A DNA stretch of 64,000 bases from NCBI GenBank assembly GCA_963815355.1, contig CAWFGJ010000013.1, positions 124,001 through 188,000 of the forward strand, in the 5' to 3' direction. This stretch comes from JAPUEK01 sp963815355. Its GTDB lineage: Bacteria > Pseudomonadota > Alphaproteobacteria > Rhodobacterales > Rhodobacteraceae. The notes below the pieces were generated by a model. It was given only the letters and a program-made list of their open reading frames with translations. It had not been told where the DNA came from and ran no database searches. Positions 32,324 through 40,958 of the stretch are shown here, in pieces. The stretch's first letter is position 1; every line of letters starts with the position of its first letter. The position numbers and the translations under genes are program-made.

Positions 32324-34894
32324 TTATTTATGTATTTTTCTTTTTCCTACCGGATCTGTCAGCGCCAAGTGGGCGGCCGCCAGTCGCGCCAGCGGTACGC
32401 GATAAGGACTGCAGGACACATAATCGAACCCCTGTTTCCGACAAAAAGCGATTGATTCGGGGTTGCCGCCATGCTCGCCACAAATGCTCAAAGTCAGGGC
32501 CGGACGGGTCTCACGACCACGCGCCGCGCCTATTTGCAGCAGCTCCCCAACCCCCTCCACGTCCAACGTATGGAACGGATCTTCGGGGAAAACCCCAAGC
32601 TGAACATAGGTGTTCATGAAGCGCCCGGCGTCGTCCCGGCTTAGGCCATAGGTCATCTGGGTCAGGTCGTTGGTGCCGAAAGACAAGAAGGCCGCATGCT
32701 GCGCGATCTCGCCGGCGCGCAGTGCGGCACGCGGCGTTTCCACCATCACGCCCAGCTTATAGTCAAAACCCATGCCCGCCTTGACCCGGACCTTGGCCGC
32801 AACGGCGTCGATCTGGGCCTTGACCAGCTCCACCTCACGCCGCGCCGAAACCAGCGGGATCATGATTTCCGGCACCACCGCCGCCCCACGGCGTGCCACC
32901 TCAACCGTCGCCTCAAAGATCGCCTGCGCCTGCATGTCATAGATCTCGGGCAAAACCACGCCCAGACGCACACCGCGCATCCCCAACATCGGGTTGAACT
33001 CTGACAAAGCCTCGGCCCGGCGGATCACCTCGGACAAGGGCTTGTCCAAGGCTTCGGCCAGATCTCGCAAGCCCTCACGGCTATGCGGCAGGAACTCATG
33101 CAAGGGCGGATCGAACAGCCGGATGCAGACCGGAAGCCCGGCCATGATCTCAAACAACTGCACAAAGTCATCGCGCTGCATCGGCAAAAGCCGCGCCAAA
33201 GCCGCCGCCCGGTCCTTGGGCGTGTCGGCAAAAATCATCTCGCGCATCACCACAAGACGGTCTTCGTCAAAGAACATGTGCTCGGTCCGGCACAGGCCGA
33301 TGCCCTGCGCCTCAAACTGGCGTGCGGTGGCGGCATCGGCCGGTGTGTCGGCATTGGCGCGGATTCCGATATCACGCACCGCATCGGCCCAACTGAGCAG
33401 CGTGCGGAATGCGTCATCCAGTGCCGGGGCCAGCATTTCCGCCGATCCCGCCAGAACCTCACCGGTGGTGCCGTCGAGCGTGATCAGGTCGCCCTCAACA
33501 AATACCCGCCCATCGGCCGCGACCAACCGCTTTTCCTTGGCGTCCAGCCGCAAACCAGAGGCCCCCACCACACAAGGCACACCCAGCCCGCGCGCGATCA
33601 CCGCCGCGTGGCTTGTCACACCGCCCCGTTCGGTCAGCACCGCCGCTGCCGAGTGCATGCCGCGGATGTCTTCGGGCGCGGTTTCGCGGCGCACCAGCAC
33701 ACAAGGCTCGCCCCGCGCCGCCGACGCTTGCGCTGCATCCGAAGTGAACACGATCTTGCCCACCGCCGCACCGGGGCTGGCCGCGATGCCCTTGGCAAAC
33801 ACATCGCGCGCGCCGCGCGGATCGACCTGCGGGTGCAACAGTTCTGACAGCGAGCGCGGCTCAACCCGCAGCACGGCCTCATCCTTGCTGATCACCCCGT
33901 CTTCGGCCATGGCCACCGCGATTTTCAGCCCGGCCCGTGCCGATCGCACCACTTTGACCGCATCCAGAACGGACAGCTTGCCGTCCTCGATCGTGAATTC
34001 AATCTGCATCTCTTCGCGCAGCTTGGCCCGACATTGCGCCCCGTGGCGCAATAGCTCTGCAAAGATTTCCGGCGCTATGTCTTCCAGTGACGGGCCGCGC
34101 TTGTCGCGGGTCAGATACAACGCTTCGGTCTTTTTCAGCGCGTCACGGCCCTGACTTTGGCCCAGATAACGCCCCGTCACCTGCGCGAGCCCTGTATCGG
34201 GATCGACAAACTGCATGACACCAGAGCCAGAGATCCCCTGCCCGATGCCCTGCGCCATCGCTTGAACGACCAGACCCAAGGCCGCCTGTTCGGGCGCGCC
34301 TTTGGCTTGGCGGAGCAATCGGGCCGAGGTGCCCTCCCAAGCACGGGCCATGGAACGAAGCACTTCGGCCAACTGGCGGGCGGGGTCTTCGGGAAAGGGT
34401 TCTTCCATCTCGCGCTCATAGTGGCGCAGGGCCTCTTTCAGCGCCTCGGCGGGCGGGGCGCCGGCATCGAACATGTCGGGGTCCAGACGGGCGACATGGG
34501 TCGCATAGCCACGCACAAAGCGCAGATAGATCGCGTCAGCTGCGGGCGCACCGTGGGTCTGCACCAGCATTTCGTGCCGGGCCGCGTTCATACCGATGTT
34601 AAGTACCGTTCCCGGGCCGCCCCAATCAGGGTTGCCCGGCGAGGGCCGCACCGAAACCAAGGGCTGCGGGCCGAAATGGCTGAGGATGGCATTGGCATCC
34701 ACCATCTGACCCGTGGCAATCGCCCGCACCGTCAGCGCCGGCAGGGCCACGGTTTCCGGCACCGGCAGATCCAGCCGCACCAGCCGCTGCAAGCACTTGG
34801 CCCGCCAGCCATGCGTGCTCGCATGGATCGCCGCCGATGGCGTGATCTCGGTGAATTCGAGCGGCAGGTCTGGTAGCATCTGCGATTTCTGCAC
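32324..34894 (-). CDS. Pyruvate phosphate dikinase-like protein with divergent ATP-grasp half
   Basis: An 856-residue PEP-utilising enzyme. The central phosphohistidine domain is intact (GGVTSHAAVIARGLGVPCVV, catalytic His about 429). The C-terminal PEP/pyruvate barrel keeps RLFDPPLHEFLP, MRGVRLG, SFGTNDLTQMTYG and the catalytic Cys (about 805) in SICGEHGGNP. The N-terminal nucleotide half is strongly altered: the usual GGKGANLAEM is missing, VSVRSGAPVSMPGMMDT is replaced by VSVRPSPGNPDWGGPGT, and NAQGEDVV has become GQSQGRDA. It may not use ATP and inorganic phosphate as true PPDK does. I prefer the GTG at 34894 (AAAGGTG five bases before it) over the ATG at 34879. It is usually annotated ppdK. 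Confidence 0.82.
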   Translation of the reverse strand: MQKSQMLPDLPLEFTEITPSAAIHASTHGWRAKCLQRLVRLDLPVPETVALPALTVRAIATGQMVDANAILSHFGPQPLVSVRPSPGNPDWGGPGTVLNIGMNAARHEMLVQTHGAPAADAIYLRFVRGYATHVARLDPDMFDAGAPPAEALKEALRHYEREMEEPFPEDPARQLAEVLRSMARAWEGTSARLLRQAKGAPEQAALGLVVQAMAQGIGQGISGSGVMQFVDPDTGLAQVTGRYLGQSQGRDALKKTEALYLTRDKRGPSLEDIAPEIFAELLRHGAQCRAKLREEMQIEFTIEDGKLSVLDAVKVVRSARAGLKIAVAMAEDGVISKDEAVLRVEPRSLSELLHPQVDPRGARDVFAKGIAASPGAAVGKIVFTSDAAQASAARGEPCVLVRRETAPEDIRGMHSAAAVLTERGGVTSHAAVIARGLGVPCVVGASGLRLDAKEKRLVAADGRVFVEGDLITLDGTTGEVLAGSAEMLAPALDDAFRTLLSWADAVRDIGIRANADTPADAATARQFEAQGIGLCRTEHMFFDEDRLVVMREMIFADTPKDRAAALARLLPMQRDDFVQLFEIMAGLPVCIRLFDPPLHEFLPHSREGLRDLAEALDKPLSEVIRRAEALSEFNPMLGMRGVRLGVVLPEIYDMQAQAIFEATVEVARRGAAVVPEIMIPLVSARREVELVKAQIDAVAAKVRVKAGMGFDYKLGVMVETPRAALRAGEIAQHAAFLSFGTNDLTQMTYGLSRDDAGRFMNTYVQLGVFPEDPFHTLDVEGVGELLQIGAARGRETRPALTLSICGEHGGNPESIAFCRKQGFDYVSCSPYRVPLARLAAAHLALTDPVGKRKIHK

Positions 34895-34991
34895 TGCGGC
34901 ACCTTTGTTTGCGGACGCAGGATACACCGCGCGCCGTCTGGTGCAAGCGCTGAGCCCGCTTGTTCCCCTGCCGTGTCGGGGTGCGCGCCCC

Positions 34992-35063
34992 CAAACCGTA
35001 GAAGCGGGGGTTTCACACCCCCGCACCCAAACCGTAGAAGCGGGGGTTTCACACCCCCGCACC
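34992..35063. repeat. Two tandem 36-bp repeats, each a terminator-like hairpin
   Basis: Two identical units begin CAAACCGTAGAAGC at 34992 and 35028. Each folds as GCGGGGGT-TTCAC-ACCCCCGC. They lie between the glyS 3' end and the PPDK-like gene and run into the dispersed element at 35067. They make the reverse-strand PPDK-like frame appear to extend upstream, which I discount. Confidence 0.85.
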
Positions 35064-35066
35064 CCC

Positions 35067-35092
35067 GTGGAGTATTTCCGCCAAGATGAAGG
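35067..35092 (+). repeat. Dispersed extragenic element, GAGTATTT form
   Basis: GTGGAGTATTTCCGCC, then AAGATGAAGG. It lies 11 bases after the glyS stop (reverse gene) and is preceded by the tandem hairpins. Confidence 0.8.
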
Positions 35093-35102
35093 GGCGGAGG
35101 GG

Positions 35103-37388
35103 TCAGCCGTCGAGTTTGGTCAGGTCGGCCACGCCGCTGCAAATGCTGCGGATGCGGTGCAGCAGGTTCAGTCGGTTGCGGCGGATCACCGGGTTGTCGG
35201 CGTTGACCTGCACCGCGGTAAAGAAGGCATCAATTGGCGCGCGCAGTTGTGCCATTGCGGCCATCGCTGTGGCGAAATCTTCGGCGGCCATTGCCGGGGT
35301 GATCTGCGCCTCGGCGGCGTCGAGCGCGGCAAAAAGCGCGCGCTCGGCATCGGTTTCAGCGAATTTCGGGTCTGCCCCGTAGGAATATTCGACGCCGTCC
35401 TTTTGTTCGGCCTGAGACAGGATCGTGTTGGCGCGCTTGAAGCCTTGCAGCAGGTTCGGCCCGTCTTCGGTTTTCAGGAAGGCGGCGAGCGCCTCTGCCC
35501 GTTTGACCAGCAGCGTCAGGTCGTCATTACCGGGCATGGCGAGGCAGGCGTCGATGACGTCGTGGCGGATGCCTTGATCTTTGAGGAAGACTTTGAGGCG
35601 GTCGTGGAAGAAGGCGAGGAGGTCGTCAGATCGCTTCCAATTCTCTTGCATTTCCTTGAGCACTGGCAACTCACCAAGGCGATCTGCAAATGACCTCATC
35701 TTATCCAAGGTCTTTCTGAGCATTCCACCGTAAGTCCGTGGGTTTTCTTTGGCATGGTCAATTGCGAGACCGAGTTCGTTTGCGGGTATGCCCATTCTGT
35801 CAGCGAACTCGGCCAACTCTTTTTCATGGTCCTGCCCTGCGCGCCAGTTTTCACTTCGAGTGTGTGCATTCAGGCTCAAAACAAAAATGTCATCGAGCCC
35901 CAAACGCACCCCATTCTCCCACACCAACCGAATAACCCCCAGCGCGGCCCGGCGCAGGGCAAAGGGGTCTTTGCTCCCTGTGGGTTTTTCGTCGATGGCC
36001 CAGAAGCCGGTGAGGGTGTCGATCTTGTCGGCCAGCGCCACGGCAACCGAGACCGGCTCGGTCGGGCACGCGTCCTCTGGCCCCTTTGGCGCCCAGTGGT
36101 CGCGGGCGGCCAGCGCCACCTCTTCGGGCAGGCCGGCTTCGCGGGCGTAGTACATGCCCATAAGCCCCTGCAATTCGGGGAACTCACCCACCATGGCGGA
36201 GCGCAGATCGGCCTTGGCCAGACGTGCGGCCTGTTCGGCCAGATCGGCATCGGCCCCGACCAGAGGCGCGATCTCGCGCGCCAAGGCGGCAATCCGCGCG
36301 ATCCGGTCGGCTTGGGAGCCAAGCTTGTTATGGAAGGTCACCGACTTCAGCCCGTCCAGCCAGTCGCCCATGCCCGCTTTGGCCACGCGCAGATCGTTTT
36401 CCCAGAAGAACCGCGCATCCGACAGACGCGCCGACAGCACCTTTTGGTTGCCCTTCAGGATCGTGGCACCGTGGTCGGCAGGTTCGGTATTGGCGACGGT
36501 CACAAAGCCTTCGATCCGGCCCGTGCGCGGGTTCCTGACCGAGAAGAACTTCTGATGCTCTTTCATCGAGGTTTGCAGAACCTCGGGGGGCAGATGCAGA
36601 AAACCCTCGTCGATCCGGCCCATCAGCGGCACAGGCCATTCGACCAGACCGGCGACCTCGGTCAGCAGACCCTTGTCGTCCACCAACTCCATTCCGGCGG
36701 CAAAGGCCAGATTCTGCGCGCCTTGCAAGATTGCCGCCTCACGTTCGGCGGCGTCCAGCACGACATGGGCGCGCTTAAGCTTGGTGGCGTAATCGTCAAA
36801 CGAGCTGACCGGGAAGCGCCCCGGCGCCAGAAAGCGGTGGCCCTCGGTGCTGTTGCCCGCAACGATCCCGTCAACCTGCATCGGCACCACCTCGGCACCA
36901 CCCTCATCCGACAGCAGGCACAGGATGGAGTGCAATGGCCGCACCCAGCGAAGGTTGCCCGACCCCCAACGCATCGACTTGGGCCAAGGAAAGGCGCGGA
37001 TCACGGATTCCAGAACTTCGGCGATGATCACCGGCGCAGCACGGCCCGGCTTTTCGATCACGGCGAAATAGACCTGCGCCTTCTTGTCGTCGCGGATCTC
37101 CAGCTGGTCTTTCGTCAGCCCGGTGGCGCGCAGGAACCCGTCCAGTGCTGCTGCAGGGGCATCGGTGCGGGGGCCCTTGCGTTCCTCGCGCACGGCCCGG
37201 CTTTCGCCAGACAGCCCGTCGATGGACAGCACCAGACGGCGCGGCGTGGAAAACGCGCCGGCCGAGGCATAGGTCAGCCCCGCCTCGACCAGACCATTGG
37301 TCACCAGCGTCTTGAGGTCTTCACGCGCCCGGGCCTGCATCCGGGCCGGGATTTCCTCGGAGAAGAGTTCGATCAGCAGATCGGCCAT
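35103..37388 (-). CDS. glyS: Glycyl-tRNA synthetase beta subunit, with a low-GC insert
   Basis: Beta subunit of the bacterial (alpha2beta2) glycyl-tRNA synthetase, which binds tRNA-Gly. It has 761 residues, above the usual ~690-700. The N-terminus (LLIELFSEEIPARMQ), DEGFLHLPPEV, the HD-like segment and the C-terminal anticodon-binding region (LRAPIDAFFTAVQVNADN) are normal. Residues about 500-585 form a stretch (nt about 35640-35890) with GC near 50% against about 66% on either side and different codon use. I see no stop or frame change in it. It is downstream of glyQ and DUF6446 in one operon. Confidence 0.94.
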   Translation of the reverse strand: MADLLIELFSEEIPARMQARAREDLKTLVTNGLVEAGLTYASAGAFSTPRRLVLSIDGLSGESRAVREERKGPRTDAPAAALDGFLRATGLTKDQLEIRDDKKAQVYFAVIEKPGRAAPVIIAEVLESVIRAFPWPKSMRWGSGNLRWVRPLHSILCLLSDEGGAEVVPMQVDGIVAGNSTEGHRFLAPGRFPVSSFDDYATKLKRAHVVLDAAEREAAILQGAQNLAFAAGMELVDDKGLLTEVAGLVEWPVPLMGRIDEGFLHLPPEVLQTSMKEHQKFFSVRNPRTGRIEGFVTVANTEPADHGATILKGNQKVLSARLSDARFFWENDLRVAKAGMGDWLDGLKSVTFHNKLGSQADRIARIAALAREIAPLVGADADLAEQAARLAKADLRSAMVGEFPELQGLMGMYYAREAGLPEEVALAARDHWAPKGPEDACPTEPVSVAVALADKIDTLTGFWAIDEKPTGSKDPFALRRAALGVIRLVWENGVRLGLDDIFVLSLNAHTRSENWRAGQDHEKELAEFADRMGIPANELGLAIDHAKENPRTYGGMLRKTLDKMRSFADRLGELPVLKEMQENWKRSDDLLAFFHDRLKVFLKDQGIRHDVIDACLAMPGNDDLTLLVKRAEALAAFLKTEDGPNLLQGFKRANTILSQAEQKDGVEYSYGADPKFAETDAERALFAALDAAEAQITPAMAAEDFATAMAAMAQLRAPIDAFFTAVQVNADNPVIRRNRLNLLHRIRSICSGVADLTKLDG

Positions 37389-37862
37389 TTATTGCTCCAC
37401 TTCCGGGGACAGTTGGTGCCAGGCATAGGCCCGGCCATCGGGGAACACCGCCACAACGCGGTCCACATCCGGCGCAATCGCCGCTTGCGACAGGAAAGCC
37501 AGCGCCTCACCGCGCTCCAGCGCTTCGCCGATGGCGGTGGCATCAAAACAGCCGAACCATGTCGGCCCGTTCAGCGGCACAGCGCCCACATAGGGGGCGT
37601 AGGTTTCGCTCAGCATCGCTTGGGATAGCGGCGTGTGGAAACAGGCGCGAAACCGCAGGGGTGAGCTGTCGGCGTCGATGCCGGTCACGTTATCGGCAAG
37701 GATCGGTTCTGCCTGCCCGCCCTCGATCAGCGTCAGCGTGATCTCGGCACCGGGGGCAAAGCTCGCGTCGGTATAGTAGGCGTATTCTTGCAGCCAATAC
37801 ATGGCGATGCCGGCAGCGGCAGCAATCAGCACGATAGTCCCTCCAAGCAGCTTGCCATTCAC
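37389..37862 (-). CDS. DUF6446-family membrane-anchored protein
   Basis: A 157-residue protein with one N-terminal hydrophobic segment (about 5-25) and a periplasmic-looking domain containing two Cys (FRACFHTP, WFGCFDA). It starts with GTG at 37862, overlapping the glyQ stop by four bases, and ends directly before glyS. The name DUF6446 is from memory of the same gene between glyQ and glyS in Rhodobacteraceae. No function is known. Its persistent place inside a tRNA synthetase operon is odd for a membrane protein. Confidence 0.8.
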   Translation of the reverse strand: MNGKLLGGTIVLIAAAAGIAMYWLQEYAYYTDASFAPGAEITLTLIEGGQAEPILADNVTGIDADSSPLRFRACFHTPLSQAMLSETYAPYVGAVPLNGPTWFGCFDATAIGEALERGEALAFLSQAAIAPDVDRVVAVFPDGRAYAWHQLSPEVEQ

Positions 37863-38833
37863 GCGCTTGCCTCCACGGTTTCGACGGCATCTTTGCCCGC
37901 CTCGGTCAGGCGGAACGCATCGGCGCATTTCTTGGCCAAGGCGCGGACGCGCCCGATATAGGCCTGCCGTTCGGTAACGGAAATCACACCGCGTGCGTCC
38001 AGCAGGTTGAACAGATGGCTGGCCTTGATGGTCTGGTCATAGGCGGGATGCGCCATGATGATGGTCTTGCCGGTCTTGGGGTCCAGCGGCGGGAAATCCA
38101 GCAGGCGCTGGCATTCAGCCTCGGCATCCTCAAAGTGGCGCAGCAGTTGCGCGGTATCGGCGCCGTCGAAATTGTGGCGCGAGTATTCTTCTTCGGTCTG
38201 CCGGAAGATGTCGCCGTAGCGAAGCGGGATCGGCGATTGCGGGTCGTTGAACGGCATGTCCATGACGTGATCGACGCCAAGGACATACATCGCCAGACGC
38301 TCCAACCCATAGGTCAGCTCACCCGAGACCGGGCGGCAATCATGGCCACCGACCTGTTGGAAATAGGTGAACTGGCTGACCTCCATCCCGTCGCACCAGA
38401 CTTCCCAGCCCAGACCCCAAGCCCCCAGCGTCGGGCTTTCCCAGTCATCCTCAACAAAGCGGATGTCGTGCAGGGCCATATCAATGCCAATCGCGCGCAG
38501 CGATCCCAGATACAGCTCTTGCAGCTCTGGCGGCGACGGTTTGATGATCACCTGATACTGATAGTAATGCTGCAAGCGGTTGGGGTTTTCGCCATAGCGC
38601 CCATCCGTGGGGCGGCGCGACGGCTGCACATAGGCCGCCGCCCAAGGCTTTGAGCCAAGCGAGCGCAACGTGGTCGCGGGGTGAAACGTGCCCGCGCCGA
38701 CTTCCATGTCATAGGGTTGCAGGATCGCGCAGCCCTGTGTCGCCCAGTAGCTTTGCAGCCTCAGGATGATTTCCTGAAAGCTGCGCGGTGTAGTGACCGC
38801 ACCGGAGGCCGTCGAAGATGGGGCGTGGGACAT
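37859..38833 (-). CDS. glyQ: Glycyl-tRNA synthetase alpha subunit
   Basis: Catalytic (class II) subunit that makes glycyl-adenylate. It has 324 residues. The N-terminal SFQEIILRLQSYWATQGC, the class II motif with GAGTFHPATTLRSLG, and PSRRPTDGRYGENPNRLQHY are diagnostic. I start at the ATG at 38833 (AAGAGG upstream); the open frame upstream lacks family similarity. First gene of glyQ-DUF6446-glyS. Confidence 0.97.
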   Translation of the reverse strand: MSHAPSSTASGAVTTPRSFQEIILRLQSYWATQGCAILQPYDMEVGAGTFHPATTLRSLGSKPWAAAYVQPSRRPTDGRYGENPNRLQHYYQYQVIIKPSPPELQELYLGSLRAIGIDMALHDIRFVEDDWESPTLGAWGLGWEVWCDGMEVSQFTYFQQVGGHDCRPVSGELTYGLERLAMYVLGVDHVMDMPFNDPQSPIPLRYGDIFRQTEEEYSRHNFDGADTAQLLRHFEDAEAECQRLLDFPPLDPKTGKTIIMAHPAYDQTIKASHLFNLLDARGVISVTERQAYIGRVRALAKKCADAFRLTEAGKDAVETVEASA

Positions 38834-39101
38834 GGCTTGCCTCTTGAAATGCAGCCTTTCCATAGGCAAGAGGCCGGAAAGGGTCAATGCGCCCCGTGAC
38901 AGAGCCTGACGTTCCGGCGGTCATTCCTTGGGGAAACCGCTCGAAAACCGCCCCCGTCGCGCGGCCCAATCACGCGGAGGTGAAGCCCAAATCCGCTGGG
39001 GATTGCAATTGCCGCTTGCTCTGCCAATCTCGACCGGATTTTGACCTGCCGTGTGGCAGGGTGTAGTGGCCGTGTCACGAATGACAGGATTGGACGTACG
39101 T

Positions 39102-40916
39102 ATGAGAATTTGGGCTTTGCTGGTGGCGCTGATCGCCGCGTTTGGTGTGGCGGGAATGGCCTCGGCACAGGACCGGGCTTGGGTGCAGATCGAGGCGCAA
39201 CCGTCTCTGGCCAAGGCCGAAGAGCGCGCCCGCGCCTATGCCGCCGTCTTTCCCGATGTCGAAGGCTTCCGCCTGCGCTCGGGCTGGTATGCGGTGATGT
39301 TGGGGCCGTTTGCACCTGCCGAAGCGGCGGGCAAACTGGCCCAGCTCAAATCCGAAAACCTGATCCCCGCGGATAGCTATATCGCCGACGGCGCGCTGCA
39401 CCGTGAACAGTTCTGGCCCGCAGCCGGCAGCGCGGCGGCCGACCCAACGGTCGCTGAAAGCCTGCTGTCCGATCCGCAAGCCGACACGTCGCCCGCGACC
39501 GAGGCTCTGCCAACCGAGGCCGACACGGACCAAGCCCTGGCCGACGTCACTGACCCAGAGGCCGCCCCCGAACCGGTGGCTGAACCCGAAGAAACCCCGC
39601 AACAAGCCCGCGCCACCGAAGCGGCCCTGACCCGCGACGAGCGGATGGACCTGCAACGCGCGCTGGCATGGTATGGCTTTTACGCCTCGGCGATCGACGG
39701 CGCTTTCGGGCCGGGCACCCGCAATTCGATGGCCACATGGCAAGAGGCCAGCGGTTATGAGGCCACCGGCATCCTGACCACCCGCCAGCGCGCCACTCTG
39801 GTCGCAAACTATCAGGCCGACCAAGCCGAATTCGGCTTCCAAACCCTGAACGAACCTGAGGCCGGCATCGAAATCACCCTGCCAATGTCGCTGGTCCAGT
39901 TTGACCGCTACGAGCCGCCCTTCGTCCACTTCTCTGAAAAGGACGGATCGGGCTTGCAGGTCATGCTGATCTCGGAACCGGGCGACAAGAACGCGCTGGC
40001 CGGGCTTTATGATATCCTGCAGACGTTAGAGGTCGTGCCCGCAAACGGCGCCCGCGAGAAAACGGACAAAAGCTTTACCATCACAGGCCAAAGTGCCGAC
40101 ATCGAAAGCTATGCTTTCGCCGAAACCCGCGATGGCATGGTCAAAGGCTATCTGGTGGTGTGGAAGCCGCAAGACGCCGACCGCATGTCCCGCATCCTGC
40201 CCGCGCTCAAATCCAGCTTCCGGGCTGTGGGCGCCAAGGCCCTTGATCCGGGTCTTGTGCCAATGGAAGAAGCGGCCCGCGCCGGGCTTTTGGCCGGGTT
40301 GGAGGTGCGCCGCCCCAAACTGTCACGCAGCGGCTTTTTCGTCGATGCATCGGGGCTGGTGGTAACCACCACCCAAGCGGTGGAAAGTTGCACCCGCATC
40401 ACGCTTGACCACGAAACCGCCGCCACCGTGACCTTTGCGGACAATGCGCTTGGTCTTGCCCTGCTCACCCCCTCCGCCCCGCTTGCGCCGCCCGCCGTCG
40501 CAGGTTTTGCTGCCTTTACCCCGCGCCCGGGCACCGAACTGGCCGCCGCTGGCTATTCGTATGAAGACAAGCTGCCCTCGCCCGCCGTGACCTTTGGCAC
40601 GCTGGAAGAGGCCAAGGGGCTGAACGGCGAAGACACGCTGATCCGCCTGTCCCTGCCTGCCCTGCCCGGCGATGCGGGTGCTGCCGTGCTGGACCCCAGC
40701 GGTGCCGCGGTTGGCATGATCCTGCCCGCCACCACGGGTGAGCGCGTCTTGCCCGAAGGCGTGGTGCTGGCCCTGTCTTCGGCCGCCATCGTTGCGCGTC
40801 TGGCCGAGGCTGGCCACCCCGTCGCCACCGGCCCCGCATTGGCACTTGCCACACCCGACGCGCTGAACGCCCAAGCCATGGGCATGACGGTGCTGGTATC
40901 CTGCTGGCAGGACTGA
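39102..40916 (+). CDS. Secreted peptidoglycan-binding protein with a catalytically dead trypsin-like domain
   Basis: A 604-residue exported protein. A signal peptide (MRIWALLVALIAAFGVAGMA) is followed by a SPOR-like repeat (about 22-95), an acidic Pro/Ala-rich linker, and a PG_binding_1 domain (ERMDLQRALAWYGFYASAID, about 182-245). A central region follows, and then an S1-type trypsin-like C-terminal domain. The triad is lost: the His of the TNAH motif is Q425 (VVTTTQAVESC), the Asp of NDLALL is G451, and the Ser of GNSGGP is A525 (GDAGAAVL). It is probably a pseudo-protease that binds rather than cuts. It is divergent from glyQ. Confidence 0.85.
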   Translation: MRIWALLVALIAAFGVAGMASAQDRAWVQIEAQPSLAKAEERARAYAAVFPDVEGFRLRSGWYAVMLGPFAPAEAAGKLAQLKSENLIPADSYIADGALHREQFWPAAGSAAADPTVAESLLSDPQADTSPATEALPTEADTDQALADVTDPEAAPEPVAEPEETPQQARATEAALTRDERMDLQRALAWYGFYASAIDGAFGPGTRNSMATWQEASGYEATGILTTRQRATLVANYQADQAEFGFQTLNEPEAGIEITLPMSLVQFDRYEPPFVHFSEKDGSGLQVMLISEPGDKNALAGLYDILQTLEVVPANGAREKTDKSFTITGQSADIESYAFAETRDGMVKGYLVVWKPQDADRMSRILPALKSSFRAVGAKALDPGLVPMEEAARAGLLAGLEVRRPKLSRSGFFVDASGLVVTTTQAVESCTRITLDHETAATVTFADNALGLALLTPSAPLAPPAVAGFAAFTPRPGTELAAAGYSYEDKLPSPAVTFGTLEEAKGLNGEDTLIRLSLPALPGDAGAAVLDPSGAAVGMILPATTGERVLPEGVVLALSSAAIVARLAEAGHPVATGPALALATPDALNAQAMGMTVLVSCWQD

Positions 40917-40958
40917 TCTGGCCTTCCCCTTCTGGCGCGGCCCGACTGCGAACGCAGG

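Noticed and set aside
34895..35062. Upstream extension of the PPDK-like frame, beginning with two copies of a short peptide repeat
   Set aside because: It reads through the 36-bp tandem hairpins and the dispersed element; a better start with a ribosome site is at 34894.
35754..37628. Forward-strand open frame of about 620 codons over glyS
   Set aside because: It is antisense to an intact, well-recognised gene; the composition is typical of the third-position bias of high-GC DNA.
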